DNA from: Rhodobiaceae bacterium
GTDB taxonomy: Bacteria > Pseudomonadota > Alphaproteobacteria > Rhizobiales > NORP267
Assembly: GCA_020441905.1 (NCBI GenBank)
Contig: JAGRLG010000054.1
Location: 62,001 to 126,000, forward strand
Direction of reading: 5' to 3'
Length of the DNA: 64,000 nucleotides
The notes under the pieces were generated by a model. The model had not been told where the DNA came from. It saw only the letters and a program-made list of their open reading frames with translations, and did no database searches. Position numbers and translations under genes: made by a program. Positions 1-9,478 of the stretch are shown piece by piece (the stretch's first letter is position 1; each line of letters starts with the position of its first letter).

Positions 1-2
1 TC

Positions 3-137
3 GCGCGCGAGACCGGCATTGCCATTGGCGGCGAGCTTTTCTCCGACACCCTGTCGCAACCGGGCGGTCCGGCGGCGACCTATCTCGACATGATGCGCCA
101 CAATGCGCGCCAGCTGCTGGCCGCCTTCGGCGCCTGA
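3..137 (+). CDS. Metal ABC transporter substrate-binding protein, C-terminal fragment
   Basis: Only the last 44 codons are inside the window, ending at TGA 135-137. The visible residues include the stretch GGELFSDTLSQPGG followed by TYLDMMRHN and a final alanine-rich helix. This is the usual C-terminus of ZnuA/PsaA-type (cluster A-I) periplasmic zinc or manganese binding proteins. The N-terminal metal-ligand histidines are outside the window, so the metal cannot be judged. The gene converges on the ccoS end of the cbb3 locus with a 15-bp gap, and its relation to that locus is unknown. Confidence 0.6.
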   Translation, partial: ARETGIAIGGELFSDTLSQPGGPAATYLDMMRHNARQLLAAFGA

Positions 138-152
138 GCGCCGCACCTTTAC

Positions 153-296
153 CTAGTCGTCATCGTCATTGAGCACGCGATGGGCGGCGCCATCGAGATC
201 TTCGAACTGGCCCGAACGCAGGGCCCACAGGAACGCGGCAAGGCCAAGCCCGCCGAGAACGAGCGCCGCCGGAATGAGAACCAGGAGACTGGTCAT
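153..296 (-). CDS. ccoS: cbb3-type cytochrome oxidase assembly protein CcoS
   Basis: A 47-residue protein with one N-terminal membrane helix (starting MTSLLVLIPAALVLGG) followed by the CcoS hallmark WALRSGQFEDLDG and an acidic tail ending in four aspartates. CcoS is needed for cofactor insertion, including haem, into the CcoN subunit of cbb3 oxidase. The ATG overlaps the TGA of ccoI (ATGA at 293-296), which implies translational coupling, and it closes the ccoGHIS assembly cluster. Length and motif match the family. Confidence 0.93.
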   Translation of the reverse strand: MTSLLVLIPAALVLGGLGLAAFLWALRSGQFEDLDGAAHRVLNDDDD

Positions 297-2596
297 GCCG
301 CCGCCTCCAGCTCTCCCTCGCCGCCCGGCGCAGCCCCTCCGCCATGTGGAACCGCAACCGCCCGCGCCGGCGCCGGGGCGAAATCGCCGCGCAGGCGCAA
401 GCCGTTAAGCGTCACCAGCAAGGACGACGACGACATGGCGATGGCGGCGATGAGGGGCGAAGCCTGGCCGGCCATGGCCAGCGGCACCGCCAGCAGGTTA
501 TAGCCCAGCGCGAGGGCGAAATTGCCGCGCACGATGCCCATGGCGCGGCGCGCCAGCACGATCATGTCGGCGACCGCCGCCAGCCTTTCGCCGAGAAAGA
601 CGAAGCTGGCCTGCGTGCTCGCCACCGCCGCCGCGCTGCCCGGCGACATCGAGACATGCGCCTGCGCCAGGGCCGGCGCGTCATTGATGCCGTCGCCCAC
701 CATCAGCACGCGGCGGCTCGAGGCCCGCAGTTGCTTGAGCCGCGCCACCTTGTCCTGGGGCCGGGCGCCCGAGATCGCACGCTTTATGCCGAGCAGTGAC
801 GCCGCGCTGTCCACCGCGCCGGCGCGATCTCCCGACAATAGCTCGACATCGAGGCCGAGCGCGCCAAGCCGCGCCAGCGTCTCGGCGGCATCCTCGCGCA
901 ACCGGTCCTCAAAAGCGAAGCGAACCGGCAGGCCCTGTTCCCACGACAGCCACATTTCCATCTGCTGGCCGCCGCCATCCTGCGCCCCAGCCGCCTCGCC
1001 GCCGCTCCAGCCGGCCCGGCCGAGCCGCACCATTCCCGAGCGTGTCTTTCCTTCAAGGCCGCTGCCGGCGATCTCGCGCACCGCGCTGACCGGAGCCGGG
1101 GCGATGCCGCGCTCCGCCGCCGCGGCGACGATGGCGCGGGCCAGCGGGTGGCGGCTGTCGCGGGCAAGGCCGGCGGCCAGCGCCAGCGCCTCGGGGTCCG
1201 GCGGCGCGGCGAAGACCGCCTGGGGGCGCCCCAGGGTAAGCGTTCCCGTCTTGTCGAATACAACGGTGTCGATCTGGGCCAGCCGTTCCAGCGCCGTGCC
1301 GTCCTTGACCATGACGCCGCTGCGGAAGGCGACGCCGCTCGCCACCACCTGGACCACCGGCACCGCAAGGGCCAGCGCGCAGGGGCAGGTGATGATCAGC
1401 ACCGCGGTGGCGGCCACCAGCGCCTGATGCCAGTCGCCGCTCGCCCATAGCCAGCCGGCAAAGGTCGCGGCGGCCAGCACATGGACGGCCGGGGCATAGA
1501 TCCGCGTCAGCCGGTCGGCCAATGCGACATGGGCCGACTTGCCCTTCTCCGCCGCCTCCATCAGGCGGATGACCTCGCTCAGGAAAGTGTCTTCGCCCGC
1601 CGCCAGCACCCGCAGCACCAGTGGCCCGGACAGGTTGAGGCAGCCGGCATGGACGGTGGCGCCGGGTTCGGCCGCTTCGGGCACGCTTTCGCCGGTGACC
1701 AGCGAGCGGTCGAGATCGCTCACCCCCTCGATCACCGTGCCGTCGACAGGCACGCGCTCGCCCGCCGCAACCGCAACCAGCGCCCCGGCGCCGACCTGCG
1801 ACAGCGGCACATAGCGCCGCCCGCCATCGGCTTCGACCAGCGTCGCCCCGGCGGCGTTGAGCGCCATCAATTCCCGAACCGCCGAATGCGCCCGCGCCCG
1901 CATCCGCAGATCGAGATAGCGGCCGATGAGGAGAAAAAACAGCAGGCTCACCGAGGCGTCGAAATAGGCATGCGGGCCATGGGTGATGGTCTCGAACAGG
2001 CTCATGCCGGCCGCCATCGCCACCGCCAGCGAAATCGGCACGTCCATATTCAGCCCGCCCGACGCCAGGACGCGGCGCGCCGAGCGGAAAAACGGCCGCC
2101 CGGCATAGGCCACCGCCGGCAGGGCGACCAGGGCCGAAAGCCAGTGAAACAGATCGCGCGTCGCTGCCTCCGCCCCCGACCACACCGACACCGACAGCAG
2201 CATCACATTGGCCGCCGCAAATCCGGCCACCGCCAGGGCGCGCAGCAGTTCGCGCCCTTCTTCCTCATCGCCCCCGCCGCCGGCCGCCGCCGCGTCAAAG
2301 GGCTGAACCCGGTAGCCGAGCCCGGCCACCGCCTCGACCAGCGCGCGCGGATCGACCGCGCCATCCTTCCAGCTGACCGCCACCCGCCGCGTCGACATAT
2401 TGACGCGGGCATGGGTAACGCCGCTGAGCGCATTGAGCGCGCGCTCGATGCGGGAAATGCAACCGGCGCAATGAATCCCCGGCACCAGCAGGTCGAGCTG
2501 GCTGAGGCCGGCCCCGGCCGGGCGAACCCAGCCCGCCGGATCGGGCAGTTGATCCCGGTCCGTTCCGCCCGCCAGCGTTCCCGCGCAGCAGCTCAT
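293..2596 (-). CDS. ccoI: Copper-transporting P1B-type ATPase CcoI/FixI
   Basis: 767 residues. An N-terminal metal-binding domain carries GIHCAGCIS (CxxC), preceded by MSCCAG at the very N-terminus. Then come transmembrane helices, the CPC metal-transport motif (CPCALALAVP), the phosphorylation site DKTGTLT and the hinge GDGINDAPAL. FixI/CcoI exports copper to the periplasmic side for assembly of the CuB centre of cbb3 oxidase. This function is inferred from family and from its place between ccoH and ccoS. Four bases separate it from ccoH, and its stop overlaps ccoS. A general CopA-type copper exporter is the alternative, but the gene order makes CcoI far more likely. Confidence 0.93.
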   Translation of the reverse strand: MSCCAGTLAGGTDRDQLPDPAGWVRPAGAGLSQLDLLVPGIHCAGCISRIERALNALSGVTHARVNMSTRRVAVSWKDGAVDPRALVEAVAGLGYRVQPFDAAAAGGGGDEEEGRELLRALAVAGFAAANVMLLSVSVWSGAEAATRDLFHWLSALVALPAVAYAGRPFFRSARRVLASGGLNMDVPISLAVAMAAGMSLFETITHGPHAYFDASVSLLFFLLIGRYLDLRMRARAHSAVRELMALNAAGATLVEADGGRRYVPLSQVGAGALVAVAAGERVPVDGTVIEGVSDLDRSLVTGESVPEAAEPGATVHAGCLNLSGPLVLRVLAAGEDTFLSEVIRLMEAAEKGKSAHVALADRLTRIYAPAVHVLAAATFAGWLWASGDWHQALVAATAVLIITCPCALALAVPVVQVVASGVAFRSGVMVKDGTALERLAQIDTVVFDKTGTLTLGRPQAVFAAPPDPEALALAAGLARDSRHPLARAIVAAAAERGIAPAPVSAVREIAGSGLEGKTRSGMVRLGRAGWSGGEAAGAQDGGGQQMEMWLSWEQGLPVRFAFEDRLREDAAETLARLGALGLDVELLSGDRAGAVDSAASLLGIKRAISGARPQDKVARLKQLRASSRRVLMVGDGINDAPALAQAHVSMSPGSAAAVASTQASFVFLGERLAAVADMIVLARRAMGIVRGNFALALGYNLLAVPLAMAGQASPLIAAIAMSSSSLLVTLNGLRLRGDFAPAPARAVAVPHGGGAAPGGEGELEAAA

Positions 2597-2599
2597 GGC

Positions 2600-3100
2600 T
2601 CAGCCGCCTCGTGTCACCGTGAAATCGAATATGCGCCGGTAGCGCAGCTGGCCGCCGTCGCGTGCCACCACCTCCGCCCGCCAGGCGCCGGGCGCGATAG
2701 CGCCATCATAGACATAGCGCCCGCCGCCGGCCCCAGTGAGTTCAAGATCGCGGTCCTCGCCCTCATTGGTGCGCCGCCCGATCGAAGCGGTAACGGCGAA
2801 CCCGTCCAACGGCCGCGAGGAGGCATCCTGAAGCACGAATTCCAGCCCGCCAGCCACCAGCGCCAGATTGCTGTGCCAGCCGGTCTGGCGCTGGCGCGCG
2901 GCCGCTTCCAGAACATGGTTGTAGTCCTGGCTGGCGACATAGCCGTTCTTGGCCAGCAGCCCGGTCCAGGTCGAACTGGCAAAATAGGCCAGGACCAGAT
3001 TGACGGCGATGACGATGCCAAAGAAACCCGTCACCAGCATCAGCATGTGGCGTCCGGTGAATTCCCGCGGCTGTTTTCCGCTTGGTGCCATTTGCGTCAT
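2600..3100 (-). CDS. ccoH: FixH/CcoH family cbb3 oxidase assembly protein
   Basis: 166 residues with one N-terminal membrane helix (about residues 19-41, GFFGIVIAVNLVLAYFA) and a periplasmic beta-rich domain, as in FixH. FixH proteins help assemble the cbb3 oxidase and contact the copper-delivery machinery. The start ATG overlaps the stop of ccoG by 4 bp and the gene lies between ccoG and ccoI, the standard ccoGHIS order. Alternative starts exist further inside, but this one keeps the full membrane anchor. Confidence 0.88.
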   Translation of the reverse strand: MTQMAPSGKQPREFTGRHMLMLVTGFFGIVIAVNLVLAYFASSTWTGLLAKNGYVASQDYNHVLEAAARQRQTGWHSNLALVAGGLEFVLQDASSRPLDGFAVTASIGRRTNEGEDRDLELTGAGGGRYVYDGAIAPGAWRAEVVARDGGQLRYRRIFDFTVTRGG

Positions 3101-4587
3101 TTCCGTCCGCCCGCGGCGTGGAACACTGCCTCGCGCGCCGCTGTCTCCTCGCTGGCCCGATCCTTGACGACGAACCTGAAATCGGCCCGTCCGCCCGCCG
3201 CAACGCCGCCCGGCGCGGAGACGAAGACCCGTACCGAGCGCACCTTGTCGGCGTCCACCCGCAAGATGGTGGACCGCGCCGGCGCCTCGTCGCTGCCGGC
3301 GACCGACAGCAAACCGCCTTCCAGCCCATCGAGCGACAGCACGAAGTCGCGCGGCTGCTGGACCATGTTCAAGACCTTGACCGTATAGCCATTGCGCACG
3401 CCGCCATCCGACAGTTGCACGAAAAGCGGATTGCGGTCATGCAGAACATTGATGTCGAGGCGGTCGCGCATCGCCAGCACGGCGAGCATGGCCAGCCCGG
3501 CGATCGCCCACAGCGCAGTGTAGATGATGGTGCGCGGACGCACCACCTCGTGCCAGTTCAGCTTGGCCTGCTTGCCGGCGGCACGCTCCGTATAGTCGGT
3601 CAGGGTTGTGTAGGAGATCAGCCCGCGCGGCCGCCCGAACTTCTCCATCACCGTGTTGCAGGCATCGATGCACAGCGCGCAGGTGATGCATTCCAGCTGC
3701 TGGCCGTCGCGGATATCGATGCCCATCGGGCACACCACGACGCATTGATTGCAGTCGACGCAATCGCCGAAATCGCCCGGCTGGCTCATCTGGTGGCGCG
3801 AGCGCGGCTCGCCGCGCCAGTCATTATAGGTCACCAGCAGCGTGTTCTCGTCGAACATGGCGGCCTGGATGCGCGGCCAGGGGCACATATAGATGCAGAC
3901 CTGCTCGCGCATGAACCCGGCAAAGATATAGGTGGTGGCGGTCAGGATGCCGACGGTGGAATAGGCCACCATCGGCGCCTCGCCTGAAAACAGCGCCCCG
4001 GCCAGCCACGGCGCGTCGGCGAAATAGAAGATCCAGGCGCCGCCGGTGCCCACCGCGATCACCAGCCAGATCAAATGTTTGGCTATCAGCTTGCCGATCT
4101 TCGACAATGTCCACGGCGCGCGCTCGAGACGGATGCGGGCGCTGCGGTCGCCCTCGATGAACCGTTCCACGACAAGAAAGAGATCGACCCAGACCGTTTG
4201 CGGACAGGTATAGCCGCACCACGCCCGGCCCAGGATCGAGGTCACCAGGAATAGGCCTACGCCGGCCATGATGAGCAGCCCGGCGACGTAATAGAATTCC
4301 TGCGGCCAGATCTCGATAAAGAAGAAATAGAAGCGGCGGTGGGCGAGGTCCACCAGCACCGCCTGATCGGGCGCATAGAGGCCGCGGTCCCATCGCACCC
4401 AGGGCAGCAGATAGTAAAGGCCGAGGGTCACCGCCATGACCCACCATTTTACCGTCCGGTAGGTGCCCCTGGCGCGCTTGGGGAAAATCTTGACCCGGCG
4501 GGCATAGAGTTCGCGGGTTTCTTCCCGGTTGACCGCCTCGACCTCGACGCGGTCAACGGTTTCGGGCTTGCCGTCAATGCTGGCCAT
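3097..4587 (-). CDS. ccoG: Membrane polyferredoxin CcoG/FixG
   Basis: 496 residues from ATG 4587, which has an AGGA-type ribosome site (ccaggacatccg before ATG). A start 16 codons upstream is also open but lacks one. The protein has several transmembrane helices with CGYTCPQTVW and CPWPRIQ in the membrane part, then two ferredoxin-type [4Fe-4S] motifs (CVDCNQCVVVCPMG and CITCALCIDAC), then a C-terminal Ig-like FixG domain. CcoG has been described as a cupric reductase that supplies Cu(I) for cbb3 assembly; that is family knowledge. It is the first gene after ccoP (54-bp gap) and overlaps ccoH. Confidence 0.93.
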   Translation of the reverse strand: MASIDGKPETVDRVEVEAVNREETRELYARRVKIFPKRARGTYRTVKWWVMAVTLGLYYLLPWVRWDRGLYAPDQAVLVDLAHRRFYFFFIEIWPQEFYYVAGLLIMAGVGLFLVTSILGRAWCGYTCPQTVWVDLFLVVERFIEGDRSARIRLERAPWTLSKIGKLIAKHLIWLVIAVGTGGAWIFYFADAPWLAGALFSGEAPMVAYSTVGILTATTYIFAGFMREQVCIYMCPWPRIQAAMFDENTLLVTYNDWRGEPRSRHQMSQPGDFGDCVDCNQCVVVCPMGIDIRDGQQLECITCALCIDACNTVMEKFGRPRGLISYTTLTDYTERAAGKQAKLNWHEVVRPRTIIYTALWAIAGLAMLAVLAMRDRLDINVLHDRNPLFVQLSDGGVRNGYTVKVLNMVQQPRDFVLSLDGLEGGLLSVAGSDEAPARSTILRVDADKVRSVRVFVSAPGGVAAGGRADFRFVVKDRASEETAAREAVFHAAGGRK

Positions 4588-4641
4588 CGGATGTCCTGGA
4601 CGATCGGCCTCGCCTGTCCCGGCGAGGCCGTTCATCTTGAT

Positions 4642-5511
4642 TTACTGGCCCCCGCCAAGCGAATGGACATACACCGTTAGCTGCTTGATCACGGTATCGT
4701 CAAGACGTCCGGCCCAGGCCGGCATCACGCCATGCTTCGGGCTCGAAATCTGCGCGCCGATGGCCGCCGCATCCTGACCGTAGAGCCAGATCGCATCGGC
4801 CAGCGACGGGGCGCCGAACTCCTTGTTGCCGGTTCCCTTTTCGCCGTGGCAGGCAGCGCAATTGTCGGCGAAGACTTCCGCGCCGCGCTGTGCCGCCGCG
4901 CTGTCATGGTCCTTGCCCGAGAGCGCGAGGACAAAATTGGTCACATCGGCGATCTGCGCCTTTTCGAGCACTTCGTCGGTGCCGAAGGCCGGCATGATGG
5001 AATCGCGCGTATCGTCGTTGTGAGGGGCGCGAATGCCGTTCTTCAGCGTGGCGTATATTTCGTCCAGCGAGCCGCCCCACAGCCAGTCATCGTCATTGAG
5101 ATTGGGGTAGCCGGCGGCGCCCTGCGCCCCGGCGCCATGGCACGGCGCGCAATTGATGGAAAAGGCCGAGCGTCCGCCAGCGATGGCAAACTGGAGCAGG
5201 TCCTGATCGGCCCGGATTTCGGCCGGCGAGGCGCTGGCGATACGGTCCAGATACTGCGCCTGCGCCGCCTTGGCCTGGGTCAGTTCGGCGGCAAGCTCGG
5301 CCCGGCTCGAATAGCCGAGCAGGCCGCCGGTGGCGCTGTCGATGAGCGGCAGGGCGGGATACAGGATCACATAGCCCAGCGCCCACACAATGGTGGCGTA
5401 GAAGGTCAGGATCCACCAGCGCGGCAGCGGCGTATTGAGTTCCTTGATCCCGTCCCACTCGTGGCCGGTGGTATCGGTGCCGCTAATCTCGTCGCGTTCG
5501 ACGTCGGCCAT
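4642..5511 (-). CDS. ccoP: cbb3 oxidase dihaem subunit III CcoP
   Basis: 289 residues. An N-terminal membrane anchor (LPRWWILTFYATIVWALGY, about residues 30-48) follows the CcoP-type WDGIKELNTPLPRWW stretch. Two class I cytochrome c domains carry CAPCH and CAACH haem sites. CcoP receives electrons from periplasmic donors and passes them to CcoO/CcoN. Its start lies 4 bp after the ccoQ stop, so the subunit genes form one operon. Confidence 0.96.
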   Translation of the reverse strand: MADVERDEISGTDTTGHEWDGIKELNTPLPRWWILTFYATIVWALGYVILYPALPLIDSATGGLLGYSSRAELAAELTQAKAAQAQYLDRIASASPAEIRADQDLLQFAIAGGRSAFSINCAPCHGAGAQGAAGYPNLNDDDWLWGGSLDEIYATLKNGIRAPHNDDTRDSIMPAFGTDEVLEKAQIADVTNFVLALSGKDHDSAAAQRGAEVFADNCAACHGEKGTGNKEFGAPSLADAIWLYGQDAAAIGAQISSPKHGVMPAWAGRLDDTVIKQLTVYVHSLGGGQ

Positions 5512-5514
5512 GGC

Positions 5515-5664
5515 TCAGTCCTCTTTCAACGGGATGCGGGCACTTTCCTCGTAGACCCTTCCGGCGCCCGGGCGGAACACCCAGGCGATGACCGAGAGAA
5601 AGATCGTGACCAGGAAAACCAGGCCCCAGGTATCGGCGAAATGACGAAGCGTTTCGTAGTCCAT
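5515..5664 (-). CDS. ccoQ: cbb3 oxidase small subunit IV CcoQ
   Basis: 49 residues starting MDYETLRHFADTWGL, then one membrane helix (VFLVTIFLSVIAWVFRPG) and a short charged tail. This is the normal build of CcoQ/FixQ, which stabilises the oxidase core and its association with CcoP. It lies between ccoO (7-bp gap) and ccoP (3-bp gap). Confidence 0.93.
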   Translation of the reverse strand: MDYETLRHFADTWGLVFLVTIFLSVIAWVFRPGAGRVYEESARIPLKED

Positions 5665-5671
5665 GACTGCC

Positions 5672-6406
5672 TTACCTCAGGTTCTCGGGCGCGTCGGACT
5701 TGTAGGCGGAAAAATCCACCAGGGTGCCGAGCATTTGCAGGTAGGCGACCAGCGCGTCCATTTCGGTGATCTTCTTGCCGTTGCCGCCGAAGTCGCGCGC
5801 CAGAGTCCTTTCGCCGTAGCGCGCCCTCAGGCCCTCGACGCCATCCTCGTCCGCGCCGGCCTGCGCTTTCAGATCCGCCAGCGCGTTGGCCACCATGTCC
5901 TCGCTATAGGGCACGCCGATCATGGAATTGGCCTTCAGATGAGCGGCGATGTCGTCGGTCCGCAGCTCGGCGCTGGCCATGAAGGAATATCCCGGCATGA
6001 CCGACTCGGGCACCAGGGCGCGCGGGTCCTTCAGATGGCCGACATGCCAGTCGTCCGAATATTTGCCGCCGACCCGGGCAAGATCCGGCCCGGTGCGCTT
6101 GGATCCCCACTGGAAGGGATGGTCATACATGCTTTCCGCCGCGAGCGAGTAATGGCCATAGCGCTCCACCTCGTCGCGGAACGGGCGCACCATCTGGCTG
6201 TGGCAGACATAGCAGCCCTCGCGGATGTAAATATTGCGCCCCGCCAATTCGAGCGGCGTATAGGGCCGCACGCCCTTCACCTTCTCTATGGTGTTCTCGA
6301 TGTAGTAGAGCGGCGCAATCTCGACCAGTCCGCCGATGGTGACGACCAGGAGACTGAGAACCAGCAGCAGGGTCGCGTTTCTTTCAATTTTGTCGTGTTT
6401 GATCAT
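5672..6406 (-). CDS. ccoO: cbb3 oxidase monohaem subunit II CcoO
   Basis: 244 residues. One N-terminal membrane helix ([21 protein letters not shown]) is followed by a periplasmic cytochrome c domain with [11 protein letters not shown], the diagnostic CcoO haem motif, and a further conserved stretch [20 protein letters not shown]. CcoO passes electrons from CcoP to the CcoN haem b. It lies 17 bp downstream of ccoN. Confidence 0.97.
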   Translation of the reverse strand: MIKHDKIERNATLLLVLSLLVVTIGGLVEIAPLYYIENTIEKVKGVRPYTPLELAGRNIYIREGCYVCHSQMVRPFRDEVERYGHYSLAAESMYDHPFQWGSKRTGPDLARVGGKYSDDWHVGHLKDPRALVPESVMPGYSFMASAELRTDDIAAHLKANSMIGVPYSEDMVANALADLKAQAGADEDGVEGLRARYGERTLARDFGGNGKKITEMDALVAYLQMLGTLVDFSAYKSDAPENLR

Positions 6407-6423
6407 CGCGATTTCCTCCGCCC

Positions 6424-8031
6424 TCAGGTCCGTGCCGCCGCCGGCATCCCGACGGGACGCTCGGAGCGTTCATGGCCGAGAATGGTGCGCCAGACATTGT
6501 AGGCCATGACCAGCGCCCCGGTCAGATAGAGCAGGCCGCCAGCCGCGCGGATGACATAGAAGGGATGCATGCGTTCGACACTTTCCGCGAACGAATAGAC
6601 CAGGAAGCCGAGTTCGCTGTATTCGCGCCACATCAGCCCCTGCATGATGCCCGACACCCACATCGCCGAGGCATAGAAGACGATGCCCAGCGTCGCCAGC
6701 CAGAAATGCCAGTTGACCAGGCGCAGGCTGTACAATTCCTTGCGGCCCCACAATTTCGGCACCAGGAAATAGACCGCGCCGAAGCTGATCATGCCGACCC
6801 AGCCCAGGGCGCCGGAATGGACGTGGCCGATGGTCCAGTCGGTGTAGTGGCTGAGCGAATTGACCGACTTGATCGACATCATCGGCCCCTCGAAGGTCGA
6901 CATGCCGTAAAAGGCGATCGCCAGCACCATCATGCGGATGATCGGGTCGGTGCGCATCTTGTCCCATGCCCCCGACAGCGTCATCAAGCCGTTGATCATG
7001 CCGCCCCAGCTCGGCATCCACAGCATGATCGAGAACACCATGCCCAGCGTCTGCGCCCAGTCGGGCAGCGCCGTGTAGTGCAGATGATGGGGCCCGGCCC
7101 AGATGTAAAGGAAGATCAGGGTCCAGAAATGGACGATGGAAAGGCGGTAGGAATAGACCGGCCGCCCGACCCGCTTCGGCACGAAATAATACATCATGCC
7201 GAGAAAACCGGCGGTGAGGAAAAAGCCCACCGCGTTGTGGCCGTACCACCACTGGGTCAGCGCGTCCTGCACGCCCGACCACAGGATATAGCTCTTGGCG
7301 CCGAACACCGACACCGGCAGCGACAGGTTGTTGACCACATGGAGCATGGCCACGGTGACGATGAAGGACAGATAGAACCAGTTGGCGACGTAGATATGCG
7401 GTTCCTTGCGCTTGTAGAGCGTGCCCAGGAACACCGCCAGATAGGCCACCCAGACCACGGTCAGCCACAGGTCGACATACCACTCGGGCTCGGCATATTC
7501 CTTCGACTGGGTCACCCCCAGCACATAACCGGTCGCCGCCAGAACGATGAACAGCTGATAGCCCCAGAACACGAACCAGGCCGTGTTTCCCAGCGCCAGC
7601 CGGGCACCCGTGGTGCGCTGGACGACATAGAAGCTGGTGGCAATCAGCGCGTTGCCGCCAAAGGCGAAAATGACCGCCGAGGTATGCAGCGGGCGCAGCC
7701 GCCCGAAGGTCGTCCAGGGCAGATCAAGATTGAGCGCCGGATAGGACAGCTGGAGCGCTATGACGACGCCGACGAGAAGGCCGGTGACGCCCCAGAATAC
7801 CGTGGCGATGGTGCCTGCCTTGATGACGCTGTCGAGATATTTGCCCTGCTCCCCGGCCTTGGCCGCCTTGCCCATCGGCATGACCTTGAGCGTTATCGCG
7901 ATGGCGCCCAGGCAGAACAGGAAGGCAATCCAGGCATGGACGGCAAACAGGCTGTCTGTCGCCTTGGCGGCCAGCACGAGCGCGAATAGCGCCGCGATGG
8001 CGAGCGCGATCATCTTTGCTGCCGGAATCAT
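6424..8031 (-). CDS. ccoN: cbb3-type cytochrome oxidase catalytic subunit CcoN
   Basis: 535 residues from ATG 8031, preceded by a GGAGGG ribosome site. An open reading frame extends 49 codons upstream but has no signal and would run through the promoter. It has about 12 membrane helices and haem-copper residues including [12 protein letters not shown] and a HHLHYT pair, ending in [15 protein letters not shown]. CcoN reduces oxygen to water at the haem b3-CuB site with high affinity. It is the first gene of a long minus-strand locus and has an FNR-type box 147 bp upstream of its start. Confidence 0.97.
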   Translation of the reverse strand: MIPAAKMIALAIAALFALVLAAKATDSLFAVHAWIAFLFCLGAIAITLKVMPMGKAAKAGEQGKYLDSVIKAGTIATVFWGVTGLLVGVVIALQLSYPALNLDLPWTTFGRLRPLHTSAVIFAFGGNALIATSFYVVQRTTGARLALGNTAWFVFWGYQLFIVLAATGYVLGVTQSKEYAEPEWYVDLWLTVVWVAYLAVFLGTLYKRKEPHIYVANWFYLSFIVTVAMLHVVNNLSLPVSVFGAKSYILWSGVQDALTQWWYGHNAVGFFLTAGFLGMMYYFVPKRVGRPVYSYRLSIVHFWTLIFLYIWAGPHHLHYTALPDWAQTLGMVFSIMLWMPSWGGMINGLMTLSGAWDKMRTDPIIRMMVLAIAFYGMSTFEGPMMSIKSVNSLSHYTDWTIGHVHSGALGWVGMISFGAVYFLVPKLWGRKELYSLRLVNWHFWLATLGIVFYASAMWVSGIMQGLMWREYSELGFLVYSFAESVERMHPFYVIRAAGGLLYLTGALVMAYNVWRTILGHERSERPVGMPAAART

Positions 8032-8376
8032 GTTGTTCCCTCCAGGATTGCTTCCCCGTAGTCCCGGCCCGAGAGCCAAGCCCGTAAACCACGCAATATG
8101 GCCGATGATTCGCCCCGCGAATCCCGGCACACCGCAGCTCGGAAGCTGCAGGTTGCACCAGTGAATACACCCCAACATTGACCCATATCAAGGTTCCCGT
8201 AGCCGGATCATCGTACCAAAATCACCAATACTGAATGCTTGGCGTGTATGGAAAATCCGGTTCATGAAACCACATGAATACATTGGGATTTACATGCGAT
8301 TGGGGAATTGAACTGCAATCGTGCCCCCGTGGCCAAGCCCTTGTCCTGGTCGGGTGCCCCTTGAGCAAACCGAGAG
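8032..8376. promoter_or_regulatory. Intergenic region between ccoN and a hemerythrin gene
   Basis: A 345-bp divergent intergenic region. It contains one FNR-type box (8178-8191) and an A/T-richer segment around 8204-8290. I see no convincing small gene or terminator. The decamer GTACCAAAAT at 8213-8222 recurs upstream of the second hemerythrin gene (30979-30988). Confidence 0.5.
8178..8191. promoter_or_regulatory. FNR/FixK-type box upstream of ccoN
   Basis: TTGACCCATATCAA is TTGAC-N4-ATCAA, one base from the consensus TTGAT-N4-ATCAA. It lies 147 bp before ccoN and 186 bp before the divergent hemerythrin gene. It fits oxygen-limited induction of the cbb3 oxidase. Confidence 0.7.
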
Positions 8377-8967
8377 TTGGCCGTGCCATTACACCAACCA
8401 TTGGACCTGATCGACCGCCAGCGTTCTTCGCAGCAAGCGCTTTGCGACATGCTGGAGCGCATTGCCGATAGTCTGCCCGGGAATGTCGATCGCGCGCTGG
8501 TGAACGAAGTGCTGTTCGTTCTGACCAGGGACCTTCCCCTGCTCCATCGCGACGAGAATGAAGGCCTGATCCCGCTGCTGCAGAACCGCTGCGAACCCGG
8601 CGAACCGCTTTTCACCATGCTGGAGCGCATGATCCGCGAACATGGCGCCGACCAGGGCTTTGCCGATGAGATCATCGAGGCCCTGCAACCGCTCGCGTCC
8701 GGCGGCTCGCCGCAAAATCCGGAAATGCTCGGCTATATGTTGCGCGGCTTTTTCGAAAGCTATCGCCGCCATCTCGGCTGGGAGCGCGATGTCGTCCTGC
8801 CCGAGGCGGCCGAGCGGCTGACCCGGGGCGATCTGCTCGAGCTTGAGAGCAAGATGCGGGTCCACCGCGCCGACCGCGACCTGGCAACCCGCATTCGCGG
8901 CGACGAGCCGAGGGAAACGGAAAAGCAGTCCGATCGGGCCACCGGGCGCCGGTGCGGGATCGACTGA
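8377..8967 (+). CDS. Hemerythrin HHE-domain protein
   Basis: 196 residues, all helical by composition, with histidine/acidic motifs spaced as in HHE cation-binding domains (LPLLHRDENEGLIPLL, REHGADQGFADE, YRRHLGWERDVVLPEA). Such proteins bind a non-haem diiron centre and are linked to O2, NO or iron handling. The start is uncertain: TTG 8377 or GTG 8383 both fit a weak purine-rich site. The last 20 or so residues are charged and look disordered. The gene is divergent from ccoN, so the shared FNR box may also serve it. Confidence 0.75.
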   Translation: MAVPLHQPLDLIDRQRSSQQALCDMLERIADSLPGNVDRALVNEVLFVLTRDLPLLHRDENEGLIPLLQNRCEPGEPLFTMLERMIREHGADQGFADEIIEALQPLASGGSPQNPEMLGYMLRGFFESYRRHLGWERDVVLPEAAERLTRGDLLELESKMRVHRADRDLATRIRGDEPRETEKQSDRATGRRCGID

Positions 8968-9049
8968 TACCCGGCACCCGAAGACTGGCGCAAAAAGGAC
9001 GGGCGGGCGGCCAGACCAGGTCTGTCCGCCGCCTGGTCCGGCAGATCCG

Positions 9050-9427
9050 CTAGTCCGGCAGATCCGTCACCGACACAACGCGGAACGTGCGCAACTCGTC
9101 GTCATGCTCGCGCAATGAAACATATTCGCCGAGGCGGAAAAGGTGATTGTTGAACCGGTAGCCGGTTTCGTCGTCGTCCTCGTCGCCATTGATATCATAG
9201 TGAAAGGCCCAGGCGCCGCCGGGCTTGCGCACCAGGTGGCCGATTTCGTCCGGCTGCTCTCCCCAGAACCGGCGTACCCGGCAGCGTTCGCGGAACTTGC
9301 GCCAAGTCTCCGCGTCGATGCGGTCGTCGCCATCCAGCGGCGCCGACAGCTCATAGCCGTGGTGGCGGCTGCCTTGCGGGAAGTCGTGGTCGCGCGCCAG
9401 TTCGAGACGAATCTTTTTCATTGCCAT
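9050..9427 (-). CDS. Conserved hypothetical acidic protein
   Basis: 125 residues, cytosolic and rich in Asp, Arg and His, with no signal peptide or membrane segment. Recognisable pieces are HHGYELSAPLDGDDRIDAE near the N-terminus and a strongly acidic NGDEDDDETGYRFNNHLF segment. I do not recognise a named fold. It lies 51 bp upstream of the universal stress gene on the same strand order (usp is upstream in transcription), so it may be co-transcribed with usp from the FNR-type box at 10398. An AGGAG site lies about 12 bp before ATG 9427, and a second ATG two codons later is possible. Confidence 0.65.
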   Translation of the reverse strand: MAMKKIRLELARDHDFPQGSRHHGYELSAPLDGDDRIDAETWRKFRERCRVRRFWGEQPDEIGHLVRKPGGAWAFHYDINGDEDDDETGYRFNNHLFRLGEYVSLREHDDELRTFRVVSVTDLPD

Positions 9428-9478
9428 CGCGTCGCAATGCTCCTGATCGGGATCTGTGGTCCGGCCGACAGCCGGGCA

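Noticed and set aside
1481-3388. Long open frame on the plus strand across ccoI and ccoH
   Set aside because: It lies opposite well-supported cco genes and its protein is rich in Arg, His and Gln without any known motif. High GC content creates such antisense frames.
6473-7989. Plus-strand frame opposite ccoN
   Set aside because: It is antisense to ccoN, which is certain, and has no motif of its own.
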